From Stenomitos rutilans HA7619-LM2 (lineage in GTDB: Bacteria > Cyanobacteriota > Cyanobacteriia > Leptolyngbyales > Leptolyngbyaceae), in the NCBI GenBank assembly GCA_019358945.1, contig JAHHIE010000049.1:1-50090 (forward strand): DNA of 50,090 bases, given 5' to 3'. The translations under genes and the position numbers were made by a program. How positions within the stretch are numbered: position 1 is the first letter of the stretch; every line of letters starts with the position of its first letter. Positions 8,536-17,901 of this stretch are shown here, in pieces. The notes beneath the pieces are model-generated. The model was given only the letters and a program-made list of their open reading frames with translations, ran no database searches and was not told the DNA's origin.

Positions 8536-10260
8536 ATGAGCAGCGGTTCGACACGTAAGAAAAAAGCAACTTCTCCCGCTCAAGCCATTGTGTTGGATGA
8601 GCCAGAGGGGCAGGTGCCACTAGAATCAACATTGTATGTCGAGCGTCCGCCGATCGAAGCGCGTTGCTATGAGGCGATCGTGAAGCCTGGAGCACTGATT
8701 CGGATTAAAGCACCCCGGCAAATGGGGAAATCTTCGTTGATGCTACGCATCTTGCATTACGCAAGTGAGCAAGGCTATCAAGTGGCATCTATTAACTTTC
8801 AATTGCTCGATCGAGACTCCCTCAGCAGTCTTGACCAGTTTTTGCAATGGTTCTGCACCAGCTTGACTGGGGAACTGAACCTGGACGATCGCTTAGCAGA
8901 CTACTGGAAAGGAGCCGTTGGCTGCAAAAACAAATGCACGAATTACTTTCAGCGCTACCTGATGCCGGAATTGCAACGTCCAGTGTTGCTGTGCCTGGAT
9001 GAAGTGGATGAGGTTTTCCAGTATCCCGAAATTGCCACAGACTTTTTTGGGATGCTACGGGCATGGCATGAAGATGCCAAGATTAAGCCGATTTGGAAGA
9101 ACCTGCGGCTGGTGATTGTCCATTCCAAAGAGGTGTATATTCCCCTCAACATTAACCAGTCGCCGTTTAATGTGGGAGTGCCGATCGAGCTACCGCAGTT
9201 GACCCAACCTCAGGTGCTGGATCTGATCCAGCGGCATGGCTTGACCTGGATAGATGCTGAAGCGTTGCAATTTATGGACATGGTGGGTGGGCATCCCTAT
9301 CTAGTGCGGGCAGGGCTGTATGCCATCGTCCGAGGTGAGATGGCGTTGGCACGTCTGTTGCAGATTGCCCCCACGGAAGGTGGGTTATATGGCGAACATT
9401 TACGGCGGCATTTGCTGAACCTGGAGGGAGATGAAAAACTGCTGGCGGCGATTAAGCAGGTGGTAGCGGTGGATCATGCTATTTCGATCAACACCAGTGA
9501 TGCCTTTAAGCTTACGAGCATGGGGCTGGTGCTATTTCAAGGGAGTGAGGTGATACCGACCTGCGATTTGTATCGCCGTTATTTTCGAGAGCGTTTAATT
9601 GAGACGGATGCCGCCTACTTGAATGCAGAGCGTAGCAAGAGCGTAGCGGCACCAGCCATCGTGACGGAAGCAGCGCCCAGACAAACCAGTCCTACCGTTC
9701 AAGCAGCGCCAGAAATCTATCTCTCCTACGCTTGGGGCGGTGAGAGCGAAGAACTAGTAAATCGGCTGGATGCCGCGTTTCAAGCAAAAGGCGTCACCAT
9801 CATTCGCGATAAGCGCAACTTGGGCTACAAGGGTCTCATCAAGGAGTTTATGGAGCAAATTGGTCGAGGTAAGTGTGTGGTGACTGTAATCAGCGATAAG
9901 TATCTCAAGTCGCCCAACTGTATGTTTGAGCTGGTGCAGATTGCTCAAAACGGCAGGTTCTATGATCGCATCTTCCCGATCGTGCTAGCTGATGCACAAA
10001 TCTATCGACCGATCGAGCGCATCAAGTACATCAAGCATTGGGAAGAACAGATTAAGGAGCTTGATGAAGCCATGCGGGGCGTGAGCGCTGCTAACTTGCA
10101 AGGCTTTCGAGAGGAAATTGATCAATACACTCAGATTCGCAATACCATTGCTGAACTCACAGGCATTTTGAAGAACATGAACACGCTCACGTCAGAGATG
10201 CACAGTCAATCTGAGTTTGAGGATCTCTTCCAAGCGATCGAGCAGAAGCTAGTGGAGTAG
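8536..10260 (+). CDS. AAA-like ATPase fused to a C-terminal TIR domain
   Basis: About 574 residues. Residues 30-340 are an AAA-like domain of the AAA_35 type: [14 protein letters not shown] lead-in, Walker [11 protein letters not shown] near 59-68, Walker [12 protein letters not shown] and a [11 protein letters not shown] segment. After a linker, residues ~393-475 form a TIR domain (EIYLSYAW, then [13 protein letters not shown]). The Glu in CMFEL near residue 465 is at the position of the catalytic Glu of NAD-cleaving TIRs. About 100 helical residues follow. Bacterial TIRs hydrolyse NAD or make nucleotide signals in antiphage defence, so an ATPase-controlled NADase is the likely role (inferred). 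I chose the ATG at 8536, giving the usual short N-terminus; ATG 8500 and TTG 8476 are alternatives. The next gene starts 4 bases after the stop. Confidence 0.8.
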   Translation: MSSGSTRKKKATSPAQAIVLDEPEGQVPLESTLYVERPPIEARCYEAIVKPGALIRIKAPRQMGKSSLMLRILHYASEQGYQVASINFQLLDRDSLSSLDQFLQWFCTSLTGELNLDDRLADYWKGAVGCKNKCTNYFQRYLMPELQRPVLLCLDEVDEVFQYPEIATDFFGMLRAWHEDAKIKPIWKNLRLVIVHSKEVYIPLNINQSPFNVGVPIELPQLTQPQVLDLIQRHGLTWIDAEALQFMDMVGGHPYLVRAGLYAIVRGEMALARLLQIAPTEGGLYGEHLRRHLLNLEGDEKLLAAIKQVVAVDHAISINTSDAFKLTSMGLVLFQGSEVIPTCDLYRRYFRERLIETDAAYLNAERSKSVAAPAIVTEAAPRQTSPTVQAAPEIYLSYAWGGESEELVNRLDAAFQAKGVTIIRDKRNLGYKGLIKEFMEQIGRGKCVVTVISDKYLKSPNCMFELVQIAQNGRFYDRIFPIVLADAQIYRPIERIKYIKHWEEQIKELDEAMRGVSAANLQGFREEIDQYTQIRNTIAELTGILKNMNTLTSEMHSQSEFEDLFQAIEQKLVE

Positions 10261-10264
10261 GGCG

Positions 10265-11752
10265 ATGACTGACTCTGCGTCTACTTCAGATTCAATGCAT
10301 TCAAGCCTGTACGACTACCAAGTGGGTGGGAGTCTCCCAGTCGATGCACCCACCTATGTACGACGAAAAGCGGATAATGACCTTTACAACGCGTTGAAAG
10401 CAGGCGAGTTCTGTTATGTGCTGAACTCAAGGCAGATGGGTAAGTCCAGTTTGAAAGTGCAGACAATGCAGCGGTTGCAGGCGGAAGGAGTAGCGTGTGC
10501 TGCGATCGATCTGACACGCATTGGCACCTCGGATATGACCCCGGAGCAGTGGTACAGCAGTGTCATCGACAGTATTGTTAGCAGTCTCGATCTCTACGAG
10601 ACGTTTGACTTTTATACCTGGTGGGAAGAGCATCAACTGCTCTCGTTTGTACGACGGTTTGACAAGTTTCTGGAAGAAATATTGCTGGTAGCGATCCCTC
10701 AACCGATCGTCATCTTCATTGATGAGATTGACTGCATTCTCAGCTTGCCGTTTAAGCTCGATGACTTCTTTGCGTTGATTCGCGAGTGTTATAACCGTCG
10801 GGCTGAAAAGCCAGCCTATCAACGCCTCACGTTTACGCTGCTGGGTGTCATGACGCCTTCAGACTTGATGCAAGACAAGCAGCGAACACCGTTCAACATG
10901 GGTTGCGAGATTGAATTAACGGGATTTCAACTAGCGGAGACAGAACCGTTATGGCAGGGTCTAGTCCATGTTGCGCCCTATCCGTCTGCGATTCTTGGCT
11001 CGATCCTTACTTGGACAGGTGGTCAACCTTTTTTAACCCAAAAGCTTTGTCGTTTAGTGGTGAGTAACGCAGGCAAAATTCCGATGGGGCGCGCTAGCCA
11101 GTGGATTGCCCAACTAGCGCAGACGCATGTGATTGATCATTGGTTGCAGCAGGATGTGCCAGAGCATTTGCTCACGATTCAAAACCGGATTACCAGTAGC
11201 AGAAGCTTTGGGCGACTTTTAGAGCTGTATCGTGACGTGCTGCGCATGAAGGGAGTCGCTGTTAACGATAGTGCCGAACAGACCGAGCTGCGCTTATCGG
11301 GACTGGTCATGCGGGAAAATCATCAACTGCGGGTGACGAATCAAATCTACGCGGCGGTCTTCAATCAACGTTGGATTGAAAAGTACCTCTCTAATCTTTG
11401 CCCTCATCGATCGGCGATGGAAGCATGGATCGAGTCAGGCTATGATGACTCACTGCTCTTGCACGGTCAGGCGCTGGCAGAGGCAAAAGCTTGGGCAGCC
11501 AGTCGTTCGCTCCCGCAGCAAGACCATCAGTTTTTACTCGCGAGCCAGGAGCACGAGCGGCAAAAGCTACTCAAAGCGCTGGAGTTAGAAAAGCAGGATA
11601 AACGGGCGCTAGCCGCTGAGAAAACCGCAGTTACAGCAAAATTGCGGCGGGCACAGTGGTTGGTGAAGGCGAGTCTAGTCGCGTTGATTTTGTTGGGAAT
11701 CGGTTTGGTCGTGGCAGTATTGGTGCTAACGGTCTTTTGGGTGCGTCGGTAA
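10265..11752 (+). CDS. AAA-like (AAA_35) ATPase with C-terminal membrane anchor
   Basis: A 495-residue protein. The N-terminal ~340 residues are an AAA-like domain: [19 protein letters not shown] lead-in, Walker [10 protein letters not shown], Walker [13 protein letters not shown] and [12 protein letters not shown]. In cyanobacteria this domain is often followed by WD40 repeats. Here it is followed instead by a helical ~100-residue stretch (EQERQKLL-type coiled coil) and one hydrophobic segment at about 467-490, so the protein is probably tethered to the membrane with its ATPase in the cytosol. It starts 4 bases after the AAA-TIR stop, so coexpression is likely. It is a tandem duplicate of the gene at 11,844, with near-identical DNA over the first ~650 bases. 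Function unknown; a sensor/switch role beside the TIR protein is inferred. Confidence 0.75.
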   Translation: MTDSASTSDSMHSSLYDYQVGGSLPVDAPTYVRRKADNDLYNALKAGEFCYVLNSRQMGKSSLKVQTMQRLQAEGVACAAIDLTRIGTSDMTPEQWYSSVIDSIVSSLDLYETFDFYTWWEEHQLLSFVRRFDKFLEEILLVAIPQPIVIFIDEIDCILSLPFKLDDFFALIRECYNRRAEKPAYQRLTFTLLGVMTPSDLMQDKQRTPFNMGCEIELTGFQLAETEPLWQGLVHVAPYPSAILGSILTWTGGQPFLTQKLCRLVVSNAGKIPMGRASQWIAQLAQTHVIDHWLQQDVPEHLLTIQNRITSSRSFGRLLELYRDVLRMKGVAVNDSAEQTELRLSGLVMRENHQLRVTNQIYAAVFNQRWIEKYLSNLCPHRSAMEAWIESGYDDSLLLHGQALAEAKAWAASRSLPQQDHQFLLASQEHERQKLLKALELEKQDKRALAAEKTAVTAKLRRAQWLVKASLVALILLGIGLVVAVLVLTVFWVRR

Positions 11753-11843
11753 AGGTGGTAGAAGTTTGGTCATGTTGGGGCAGTAAGGAGTTTTAGCCTG
11801 TGAACGCAAAACGCTTGTGCTTAGAAACCGTGGAGCGATCGCC

Positions 11844-13685
11844 ATGACTGATCAATCCCCTTCCTACCACCTACCACCTACCACCTACGACTACCAGGTC
11901 GGTGGCAGCCTTCCAGTTGATGCACCGACCTATGTGCGGCGACAAGCTGATGACGACCTTTACAACGCCTTGAAAGCGGGAGAGTTTTGTTATGTACTGA
12001 ACTCGCGGCAGATGGGCAAGTCGAGTCTGAAGGTGCAGACGATGCAGCGGTTGCAGGCGGAAGGGGTGGCATGTGCCGCGATCGACCTGACCCGCATTGG
12101 CACGTCGGATATGACCCCGGAGCAGTGGTACAGCAGCGTTATCGATAGCATTGTTAGCAGTCTGGATCTCTACGAGACGTTTGACTTTTATACCTGGTGG
12201 GAGGAGCATGGGCTGCTGTCATTTGTACGGCGGTTTGACAAGTTTTTGGAGGAGGTGCTGCTGGCAAGCATTCCCCAGCCGATCGTCATTTTTATTGATG
12301 AGATTGATAGCGTCCTCAGTCTGCCGTTTAAGCTGGATGACTTTTTTGCGCTGCTGCGGGAATGCTACAACCGTCGGGCTGAACACTCAGCGTATGGGCG
12401 GCTGACGTTTACCCTGCTGGGTGTAACCACACCATCGGATTTGATTCAAGACAAGCAGCGAACTCCGTTTAATGTAGGTCACCCGATCGAATTGATGGGC
12501 TTTCAATTACAGGAAGCGCAGCCCCTCGCCCGGGGACTGACCCTTAAATCCAATGACCCTAATACTCTGATGCAAGCAGTGTTGAACATGACGGGAGGAC
12601 AGCCGTTTCTAACTCAGAAGGTCTGCAAGCTGATATTGAATGCGGAGGATGCACCATTCCTAGGAGAAGAAGTCAATTGGGTTGAAGATTTAGTGAGAAA
12701 CAGGATAATTGAAAATTGGGAGGCACAAGATTCTCCCGAGCATTTGAAGACAATTCGTGATCGAATTCTTGGAAATCAAAGAAGGGCTGTTCGCCTGTTA
12801 GAACAATACAGGCTGATTCTAAACCAGCAAGATATAGCTGCCGATCAAAGCTCTGAGCAAATGAATCTTAAACTGTCAGGATTGATCGTTAACAGGCAAG
12901 GAAAATTGCTTATTTACAATCAAATTTATAAACATATATTTAATGAGCATTGGATAAACCAACAATTGGCTAATCTGTTAATCGATAATCGAATTAGTGT
13001 AGTTATTGAAGAAATCAAACAAGCTTTAATCGAAGGAAGGCGATTAATTGGAGATATTCGCAACCCTGTTTATATGATACGAATTCCTTACCTATGGCTG
13101 GAAAAATATCCTTATCTGCCAGGTCATTCACGTTATCCTAGTGATGCTCTAAGCCACGAAGAAAAGCAGGAAATTGAAAAGAAGCTGGAAGAGTTTTTGG
13201 TCGAATCTCCGAATGCACAGATACTTAATATGCCGCAGCTTGTGAACATTATTAAGGCTCTATATGCTATAGCTCAAATAGAAGACGTACCGCAGGAATT
13301 ACGAGAAGTTTTCAATGAGGATGTAGCTCAGCGGGTAATTGGTCAGCTAGTGGCTTCCGGTACTGTAATACAAACTAGCACCTCTTCGGGTGTACTTTAT
13401 TATTTGTTAGCTAGTATGTCATACTCACCAACTGATGACAAAGAACGAACATATGTTCTTGTCGAGGATACTGCTCGTTACTTCCGGTTGCTTAGAAATT
13501 GGCAACAAAGGCAGCCAGAAACTATGCGTTTTCTAGAGTCTTTAAATATGTTGCCGGAGAAGCTTGATCAAGCTTTCGTTGAACTTGATACGATGATTCG
13601 TACTTGGGCAGATAGGTATCATGATTCGAGTGGTTCACCAGTGGTTTTTCAAGCAGTAATAGGTAAAAATATTGACAACTCATAA
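11844..13685 (+). CDS. AAA-like (AAA_35) ATPase with an unrecognised AT-rich C-terminal half
   Basis: A 613-residue protein from the ATG at 11,844 (TGGAG lies 8 bases upstream). Residues 1-~250 repeat the AAA-like domain of the preceding gene, with the same Walker A (NSRQMGKSS) and Walker B ([12 protein letters not shown]). The AAA-associated winged part continues to about residue 390. The last ~225 residues are unlike anything I recognise; no membrane segment, mostly helical, containing [14 protein letters not shown]. From about 12,640 onward the DNA turns clearly AT-rich and loses the codon habits of the first half, so the gene looks chimeric: a duplicated N-terminal switch domain joined to a foreign C-terminal, possibly effector, domain. 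Its position after the TIR fusion suggests one multi-gene unit. Confidence 0.7.
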   Translation: MTDQSPSYHLPPTTYDYQVGGSLPVDAPTYVRRQADDDLYNALKAGEFCYVLNSRQMGKSSLKVQTMQRLQAEGVACAAIDLTRIGTSDMTPEQWYSSVIDSIVSSLDLYETFDFYTWWEEHGLLSFVRRFDKFLEEVLLASIPQPIVIFIDEIDSVLSLPFKLDDFFALLRECYNRRAEHSAYGRLTFTLLGVTTPSDLIQDKQRTPFNVGHPIELMGFQLQEAQPLARGLTLKSNDPNTLMQAVLNMTGGQPFLTQKVCKLILNAEDAPFLGEEVNWVEDLVRNRIIENWEAQDSPEHLKTIRDRILGNQRRAVRLLEQYRLILNQQDIAADQSSEQMNLKLSGLIVNRQGKLLIYNQIYKHIFNEHWINQQLANLLIDNRISVVIEEIKQALIEGRRLIGDIRNPVYMIRIPYLWLEKYPYLPGHSRYPSDALSHEEKQEIEKKLEEFLVESPNAQILNMPQLVNIIKALYAIAQIEDVPQELREVFNEDVAQRVIGQLVASGTVIQTSTSSGVLYYLLASMSYSPTDDKERTYVLVEDTARYFRLLRNWQQRQPETMRFLESLNMLPEKLDQAFVELDTMIRTWADRYHDSSGSPVVFQAVIGKNIDNS

Positions 13686-13828
13686 TGTTGTGAGAGCTAT
13701 CTCTTCACATTATCTCTGTATGCAAACTCTTTAAGAAGTACAGTAATCAAATCGCGGCCGCGTTCTTCGTGAAGCTTTACAAACCTCAGTGCAATACAGT
13801 TAAGACAGGGCTAAAGGGAGCGCCGATC

Positions 13829-14401
13829 ATGACCGTTAGTAAAAGCCATGCCTACTTCACACCCGAAGACTATTTAGAAATTGAACGCATTAGCCCCATC
13901 AAACACGAATACCTCCAGGGGCAAATGGTAGCAATGGCAGGAGCCAGTAAAGCTCATGTCATCATCGCAGGCAACCTCTCCGCCCTTCTCGTCAATCACC
14001 TATGCGGCACAGGCTGTCTTTCCTACACCTCCGACATGAAAGTCCGCCTGCCTACCCTCAACCTTTTTTACTACCCCGATCTGGCAGTGACCTGTGATGA
14101 GCGTGATCGTCGCTCCGACGAAGACTTTATACTCCATCCCAAGCTCATCATTGAAGTCCTATCCGATTCCACAGAAGCCTTTGACCGAGGTGATAAGTTC
14201 GCTGATTACAAGTCAATCTCAGAATTTACCGAATACGTTCTGATTCACCAAAAGCAAATTTTGGTCGAGCGGTTTCAGCGTAAATCTGATAACTTGTGGA
14301 TTCCCCAGGTTTATCGAGCCGGAGACACGATCGAATTTGCCAGTATTGGCTTTACGTGCGCGATCGAAGCCCTCTATGAAAACATTGCCCAGCTTTTGTA
14401 G
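13829..14401 (+). CDS. Uma2-family putative PD-(D/E)XK nuclease
   Basis: A 190-residue protein from the ATG at 13,829, preceded by AAGGGA. It has the hallmarks of the Uma2/DUF820 family, very abundant in cyanobacteria: FTPEDYLEIER, IKHEYLQGQMVAMAGAS, YYPDLAVTCDE, and LIIEVLSDSTEAFDRGDKF-DYKSI. The Asp of PDLAV and the Glu-x-Leu of IIEVLS form the restriction-endonuclease-like PD-(D/E)XK core. Many family copies travel with transposons. The biological role is unsettled. It converges with tniQ, the stops being about 50 bases apart, and lies inside what I take as transposon cargo. Confidence 0.85.
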   Translation: MTVSKSHAYFTPEDYLEIERISPIKHEYLQGQMVAMAGASKAHVIIAGNLSALLVNHLCGTGCLSYTSDMKVRLPTLNLFYYPDLAVTCDERDRRSDEDFILHPKLIIEVLSDSTEAFDRGDKFADYKSISEFTEYVLIHQKQILVERFQRKSDNLWIPQVYRAGDTIEFASIGFTCAIEALYENIAQLL

Positions 14402-14452
14402 GGCTTGAGAAGGATTTTAGGCGTGACAGCCATGTTGAAGCGATCGCCCATC

Positions 14453-14983
14453 TCATCCAGTTCTCTTAATTCTCTCCTGATACTTCACCATCGACGTGAA
14501 CCGCATTCCACAGTGATGGCATTTCCCATCTGTCCACAACGCCGGAATCTGAAAAGGCTTTTTGCAACTGGGGCAGCGCTCCAGCAAACGCAGCGGGTGA
14601 TGGGGACAAACCGCAGCAATATCCTTGTGCTGCCACGCCATCCGATGACAGGGTACCTCAGCATAACAAGCCCCGCAGAGCCGAATGGGGCGAGGCTGTA
14701 ACGTCATCCCTCGACTCGGCAACATGTCTTGTAGTCGTCCGGTATCCAGTCCAATTAAGCGGGCGATCGCACCCAATTCTTCTTCTGTGGGAAACGGATT
14801 AAAGTAGAGCTTCTCCCACCGCACTGTAATGCCCCCAATGCCCGTCGCCTGCCCTAGCGCATGAGCCGAAGGCAAACTATTCGCCTTCAAGCGTCTTAGC
14901 CGCCCTAAGTAATGGCTAATACTCTCATGCTCCAACGGTTCCACAGACCCTAGTCGGGGCAACATCTCATCAGGCTGACTCAT
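14453..14983 (-). CDS. tniQ: TniQ-family target-selection protein
   Basis: A 176-residue TniQ. The N-terminal part has the family pattern ESISHYLGRLRR, then GIGGITVRWEKLYFNPFPT. The rest is a zinc-binding region: CGACYAEVPCHR, VCPHHPLRLLERCPSC and DGKCHHCGMRF. It is as short as the TniQ of type V-K CASTs (about 170 residues) and much shorter than TnsD-type TniQ proteins that recognise a fixed site, so by itself it probably does not read a specific sequence. In known systems it bridges the targeting complex and the TnsC filament. It starts 30 bases after tnsC stops, as the third gene of the operon, and converges with the Uma2 gene. Confidence 0.92.
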   Translation of the reverse strand: MSQPDEMLPRLGSVEPLEHESISHYLGRLRRLKANSLPSAHALGQATGIGGITVRWEKLYFNPFPTEEELGAIARLIGLDTGRLQDMLPSRGMTLQPRPIRLCGACYAEVPCHRMAWQHKDIAAVCPHHPLRLLERCPSCKKPFQIPALWTDGKCHHCGMRFTSMVKYQERIKRTG

Positions 14984-15013
14984 CGCAGACTCTCCTTTCA
15001 GAACGATCGATGC

Positions 15014-15880
15014 TCAGCTTTCACCCAACTCTGGCTTCTTTCTGGCTTCTGGAGGGACATAGCGCTTGCCATGACGACTGGCAATGTTATGCAAAATCGC
15101 CTCATCAACCTTCCCATGCCCCTTTTTCAGCGAGTGCAAAACGGCCTTGGTCAAAAGCTTAATCAACGTACCCATGTGGGCTTGTGTACTGGCTGCCAGA
15201 ATCTCAAAGAGAGTCCCTTGTGCCAGATTGGAGGCTTGAGGGAGCGCCAAAAGATCAAGTTCGATCGTCCGTAGAGTTTTCTGAAGGTCATCGTAGTCCA
15301 ATTTGTCAAACTCAAACAGTGTCGGAAAGTAGGTCAATAAAGCGGCATTTTCTAAATTATCATCGAGGTCCTGATCACCGATGAGGATGACAGGCACTCC
15401 CGACGCCTCATGAAGCTGCTTCAGGTCAACTAACGCCTCCCATTGCAGATTCTTGGCATTGTCAACCAGCAGCAACTCAATGCCAAAGGGCTCTAAACAG
15501 CCAGCTAAGCGATCGCGTAAATCATGCCGCCTGCCCCTCGGAGCGGCATGCTTGATATCTTTAAGAATTTGGGAAAATAACCGCTTAGAACTTGAATTTG
15601 ACCATGCTTCGACATGTGAAACCCTTTTTCTATCCTCTTCTCGGTAATGTTTCGACGATCGACTCTTACCCACACCCATAGGACCAATGACTCGGCCACA
15701 TTGTTTCAGCAGGCGCGATTCGTCCAGCCATCGAAAGTATTGCGAGGCGCGATCCGTTGGGATAAACGCAGTCTTGAAGAGCTCCTCGATCGCAGCTGTT
15801 TTAGCGATCACATCAGTTATATCTAGCTGAGGAGCCAAAACCTCTACCGGAACCTGAACTGCCAATTCTGATTGTGCCAT
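15014..15880 (-). CDS. tnsC: TnsC/TniB-type AAA+ transposition regulator
   Basis: A 288-residue AAA+ ATPase which in this family polymerises on target DNA and recruits TnsB. Walker A is GPMGVGKSRS near residues 65-72. The Walker B strand reads ELLLVDNAKNL near 136-146, so the usual Asp-Glu pair is Asp-Asn: the glutamate that activates water for ATP hydrolysis is absent. The C-terminal block THMGTL-like region (AHMGTLIKLLTKAVLHSLKKG) is the conserved lid. GGGA precedes the ATG at 15,880, which is 3 bases after the tnsB stop, so the genes are tightly coupled. If the Asn is real, filament disassembly, and so target immunity and selection, may work differently here or be impaired. Confidence 0.92.
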   Translation of the reverse strand: MAQSELAVQVPVEVLAPQLDITDVIAKTAAIEELFKTAFIPTDRASQYFRWLDESRLLKQCGRVIGPMGVGKSRSSKHYREEDRKRVSHVEAWSNSSSKRLFSQILKDIKHAAPRGRRHDLRDRLAGCLEPFGIELLLVDNAKNLQWEALVDLKQLHEASGVPVILIGDQDLDDNLENAALLTYFPTLFEFDKLDYDDLQKTLRTIELDLLALPQASNLAQGTLFEILAASTQAHMGTLIKLLTKAVLHSLKKGHGKVDEAILHNIASRHGKRYVPPEARKKPELGES

Positions 15881-15883
15881 GTC

Positions 15884-17833
15884 TTACCAAATCCCTTTCA
15901 GTGTTTGATTTTTGGGAATAATTAGCCGATGTCGTTCCTCTGAAGAAGGAGCGGAAGCCGCAGTCTCAGAAATCTGGGGTGGAGGAACAGCCATTTTTGA
16001 GGTTTGGCTACTGGCAAAAACAAGGTTATGTTGTTCTTCTGCCAAAAGACCCGCAGGTTTAGAAATGCCTGGAACTGGTGCAGGATAATGAGGTTTCAGT
16101 TGTTCAGGAGAAATCCTTGCAGGTAGCAGCTCCATCGGCTCCGCCTTGCTAGTAGATTTGCCTGCCCGCGTTTTTCGCATATCCACCACATTCGAGCTTT
16201 GCTTGCTCTTTTCTCGCAGTTTTCTCTGCTCTGAGTGTTGTCGTTCCTTCTTCTCCTGCTTTCGTTGCTCTACAAGCTTCTGTCGTGTATCCAGAGCCAG
16301 AAGCGCATCGTAATTTAAATGTTCGCGCCTAGCGTTACTTCGTACTTTATTCAGTTGCTTCAATTCATCCAGGCTCAAATCCTGGGTATCCATATTGATG
16401 GCGTGAGCGTAACCAATAAACTCACTTGCCCCATCGCCAGCTTGGCGATAAATATACAAAGTCAAAATGTGTTCGGGGTCGTAAGTCAAAGTGACGTACT
16501 CACCCTTCAGCGATCGCAGTTCTTCACAACAGTAGGTCAGATTCTCAAAGTAAACAGACCCATGCGCCTGAACAACCCGTTGTTCCTCCTTCATCAAGCA
16601 AATATCTAAATCACGTTCATTCAATGGTTCAGGCAGTTTGTTTCCCATCCCCTTAAGCCAACGTTCAAAGCGGGTTTCACGTGGATCTTTGGGATAGGGC
16701 TGATGGTTGTAGTCGTCACAAAAGTAACCTGCCAAGATTTTGTCAATATCTTCAATGGATAGACAAGCTTCCTTTTCTGCCCTTTCTGCTCCACCTTCTT
16801 CTTTGGATATGTATCCTGGAAGGGGAGCTAGAACCTCGGTGTTAATAGTATTGAAGAGCCGCTCAACGATGCCACCTTGGGGAGGGCGATCGCGCAATTC
16901 GCACTGAAATCCTAGCTTCTTACTAATGGCTTTAATGAGCTTTGATTTACTCAAGTCCTTTCCACCATCAGTGAACAAATATTGCAGTGGTGCTCCATAG
17001 ATCCAAGGCTTACTCAGTTCATAGTCTGGAGGAAACCTCTTGGGCAATATCGCATGTCTCAAAGTGAGAGCAACTTCATGCGATCCAGGCTGTTTGTGCC
17101 ACAGATGATAGCCAACCAAGCAACTTGAAAAGGTGTCAACAACTGTGGTCAGCCAGGGTCTCCAACTCAATAGTTTGCTATCCTTATCCACCATCCGAAT
17201 ATCGAGCTTCGTATGGTCACACTGGATAATTTGATTGCTGTAATCGGCTCTGAGCAATTTCCCATCTCGCGTTTCAACAGCTAACCAGGAACCTGCCCCC
17301 GGATTGCGAACTCTTTGTTTCCGTTTCTGTCGTTCGACAAGAGGTTTCAGAATCCGGTAAATGGTTGCCGGATGGGGATAATCGCCTTCTTCATGCCGCA
17401 GATCAATCACAGCATGGCGCTGTACTTCGCGTATAACATCAGCAGGTTTGAGAGGATGCTTATCCTTGAGGCTTTTCTCGTAAACTTCCCGGATGTAGTT
17501 CTGCCAATAATCATTAATGCGGTGTTGACCCTTGTCAGAGCGTTCAATCCCTGCGGTTTCGCGTAACCGTTCCTCGTTGTAGTGATTGAGCATTCGCTCG
17601 ACCTGACGAATTGATATATCTAGAGTGTTGGCGATCGCCTGCTTCCGCTCAGATTTAACCTTCCGGTTGAGCGACCTAGCCAACCACTCAACAAGGCGAA
17701 AACGTAGCTTTTGCGAATCTGCTGCTTCAAGCAGGATTTTGGAGGAGTCGGTGTCGAAAGCGTGATCGCTTAGCAAAACCTCATCACAGTCGAGTGCAAC
17801 AGATCCTAATAATCCAACCTGGCAATCATCCAT
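15884..17833 (-). CDS. tnsB: TnsB/TniA-type DDE transposase
   Basis: A 649-residue Mu/TniA-class transposase that binds the element ends and joins the 3' ends to target DNA. N-terminal helix-turn-helix DNA-binding domains occupy about residues 25-180. The catalytic triad is D206 (QCDHTKLDI), D289 (FTDGGKD) and E324 (GGIVERLFNT), with the typical D-35-E spacing, so catalysis should be intact. A beta-barrel region follows, then a basic coiled coil at ~510-560 (KLVEQRKQEKKERQHSEQRK), then a Pro/Ser-rich tail of the sort that contacts TnsC. It is somewhat longer than ShCAST TnsB. It lies next to its own binding-site array (17,902-18,254), so autoregulation from the end is plausible. First gene of tnsB-tnsC-tniQ. 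Confidence 0.95.
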   Translation of the reverse strand: MDDCQVGLLGSVALDCDEVLLSDHAFDTDSSKILLEAADSQKLRFRLVEWLARSLNRKVKSERKQAIANTLDISIRQVERMLNHYNEERLRETAGIERSDKGQHRINDYWQNYIREVYEKSLKDKHPLKPADVIREVQRHAVIDLRHEEGDYPHPATIYRILKPLVERQKRKQRVRNPGAGSWLAVETRDGKLLRADYSNQIIQCDHTKLDIRMVDKDSKLLSWRPWLTTVVDTFSSCLVGYHLWHKQPGSHEVALTLRHAILPKRFPPDYELSKPWIYGAPLQYLFTDGGKDLSKSKLIKAISKKLGFQCELRDRPPQGGIVERLFNTINTEVLAPLPGYISKEEGGAERAEKEACLSIEDIDKILAGYFCDDYNHQPYPKDPRETRFERWLKGMGNKLPEPLNERDLDICLMKEEQRVVQAHGSVYFENLTYCCEELRSLKGEYVTLTYDPEHILTLYIYRQAGDGASEFIGYAHAINMDTQDLSLDELKQLNKVRSNARREHLNYDALLALDTRQKLVEQRKQEKKERQHSEQRKLREKSKQSSNVVDMRKTRAGKSTSKAEPMELLPARISPEQLKPHYPAPVPGISKPAGLLAEEQHNLVFASSQTSKMAVPPPQISETAASAPSSEERHRLIIPKNQTLKGIW

Positions 17834-17901
17834 AGGAGCACGCCTTTGATCTAGGAAGATTGGTAAAAATGTACCATTATCTTCCTGAAGAGACTAGATA
17901 C

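Noticed and set aside
13738-13790. GTACAGTAATC near 13,739 as the opposite transposon end
   Set aside because: No GCGACA/TTGCGAA-type repeats accompany it, and tniQ would then leave no room for cargo.
1-14452. CRISPR array or Cas12k belonging to the transposon
   Set aside because: No regularly spaced direct repeats and no large RuvC-type frame are present in either strand of this region.
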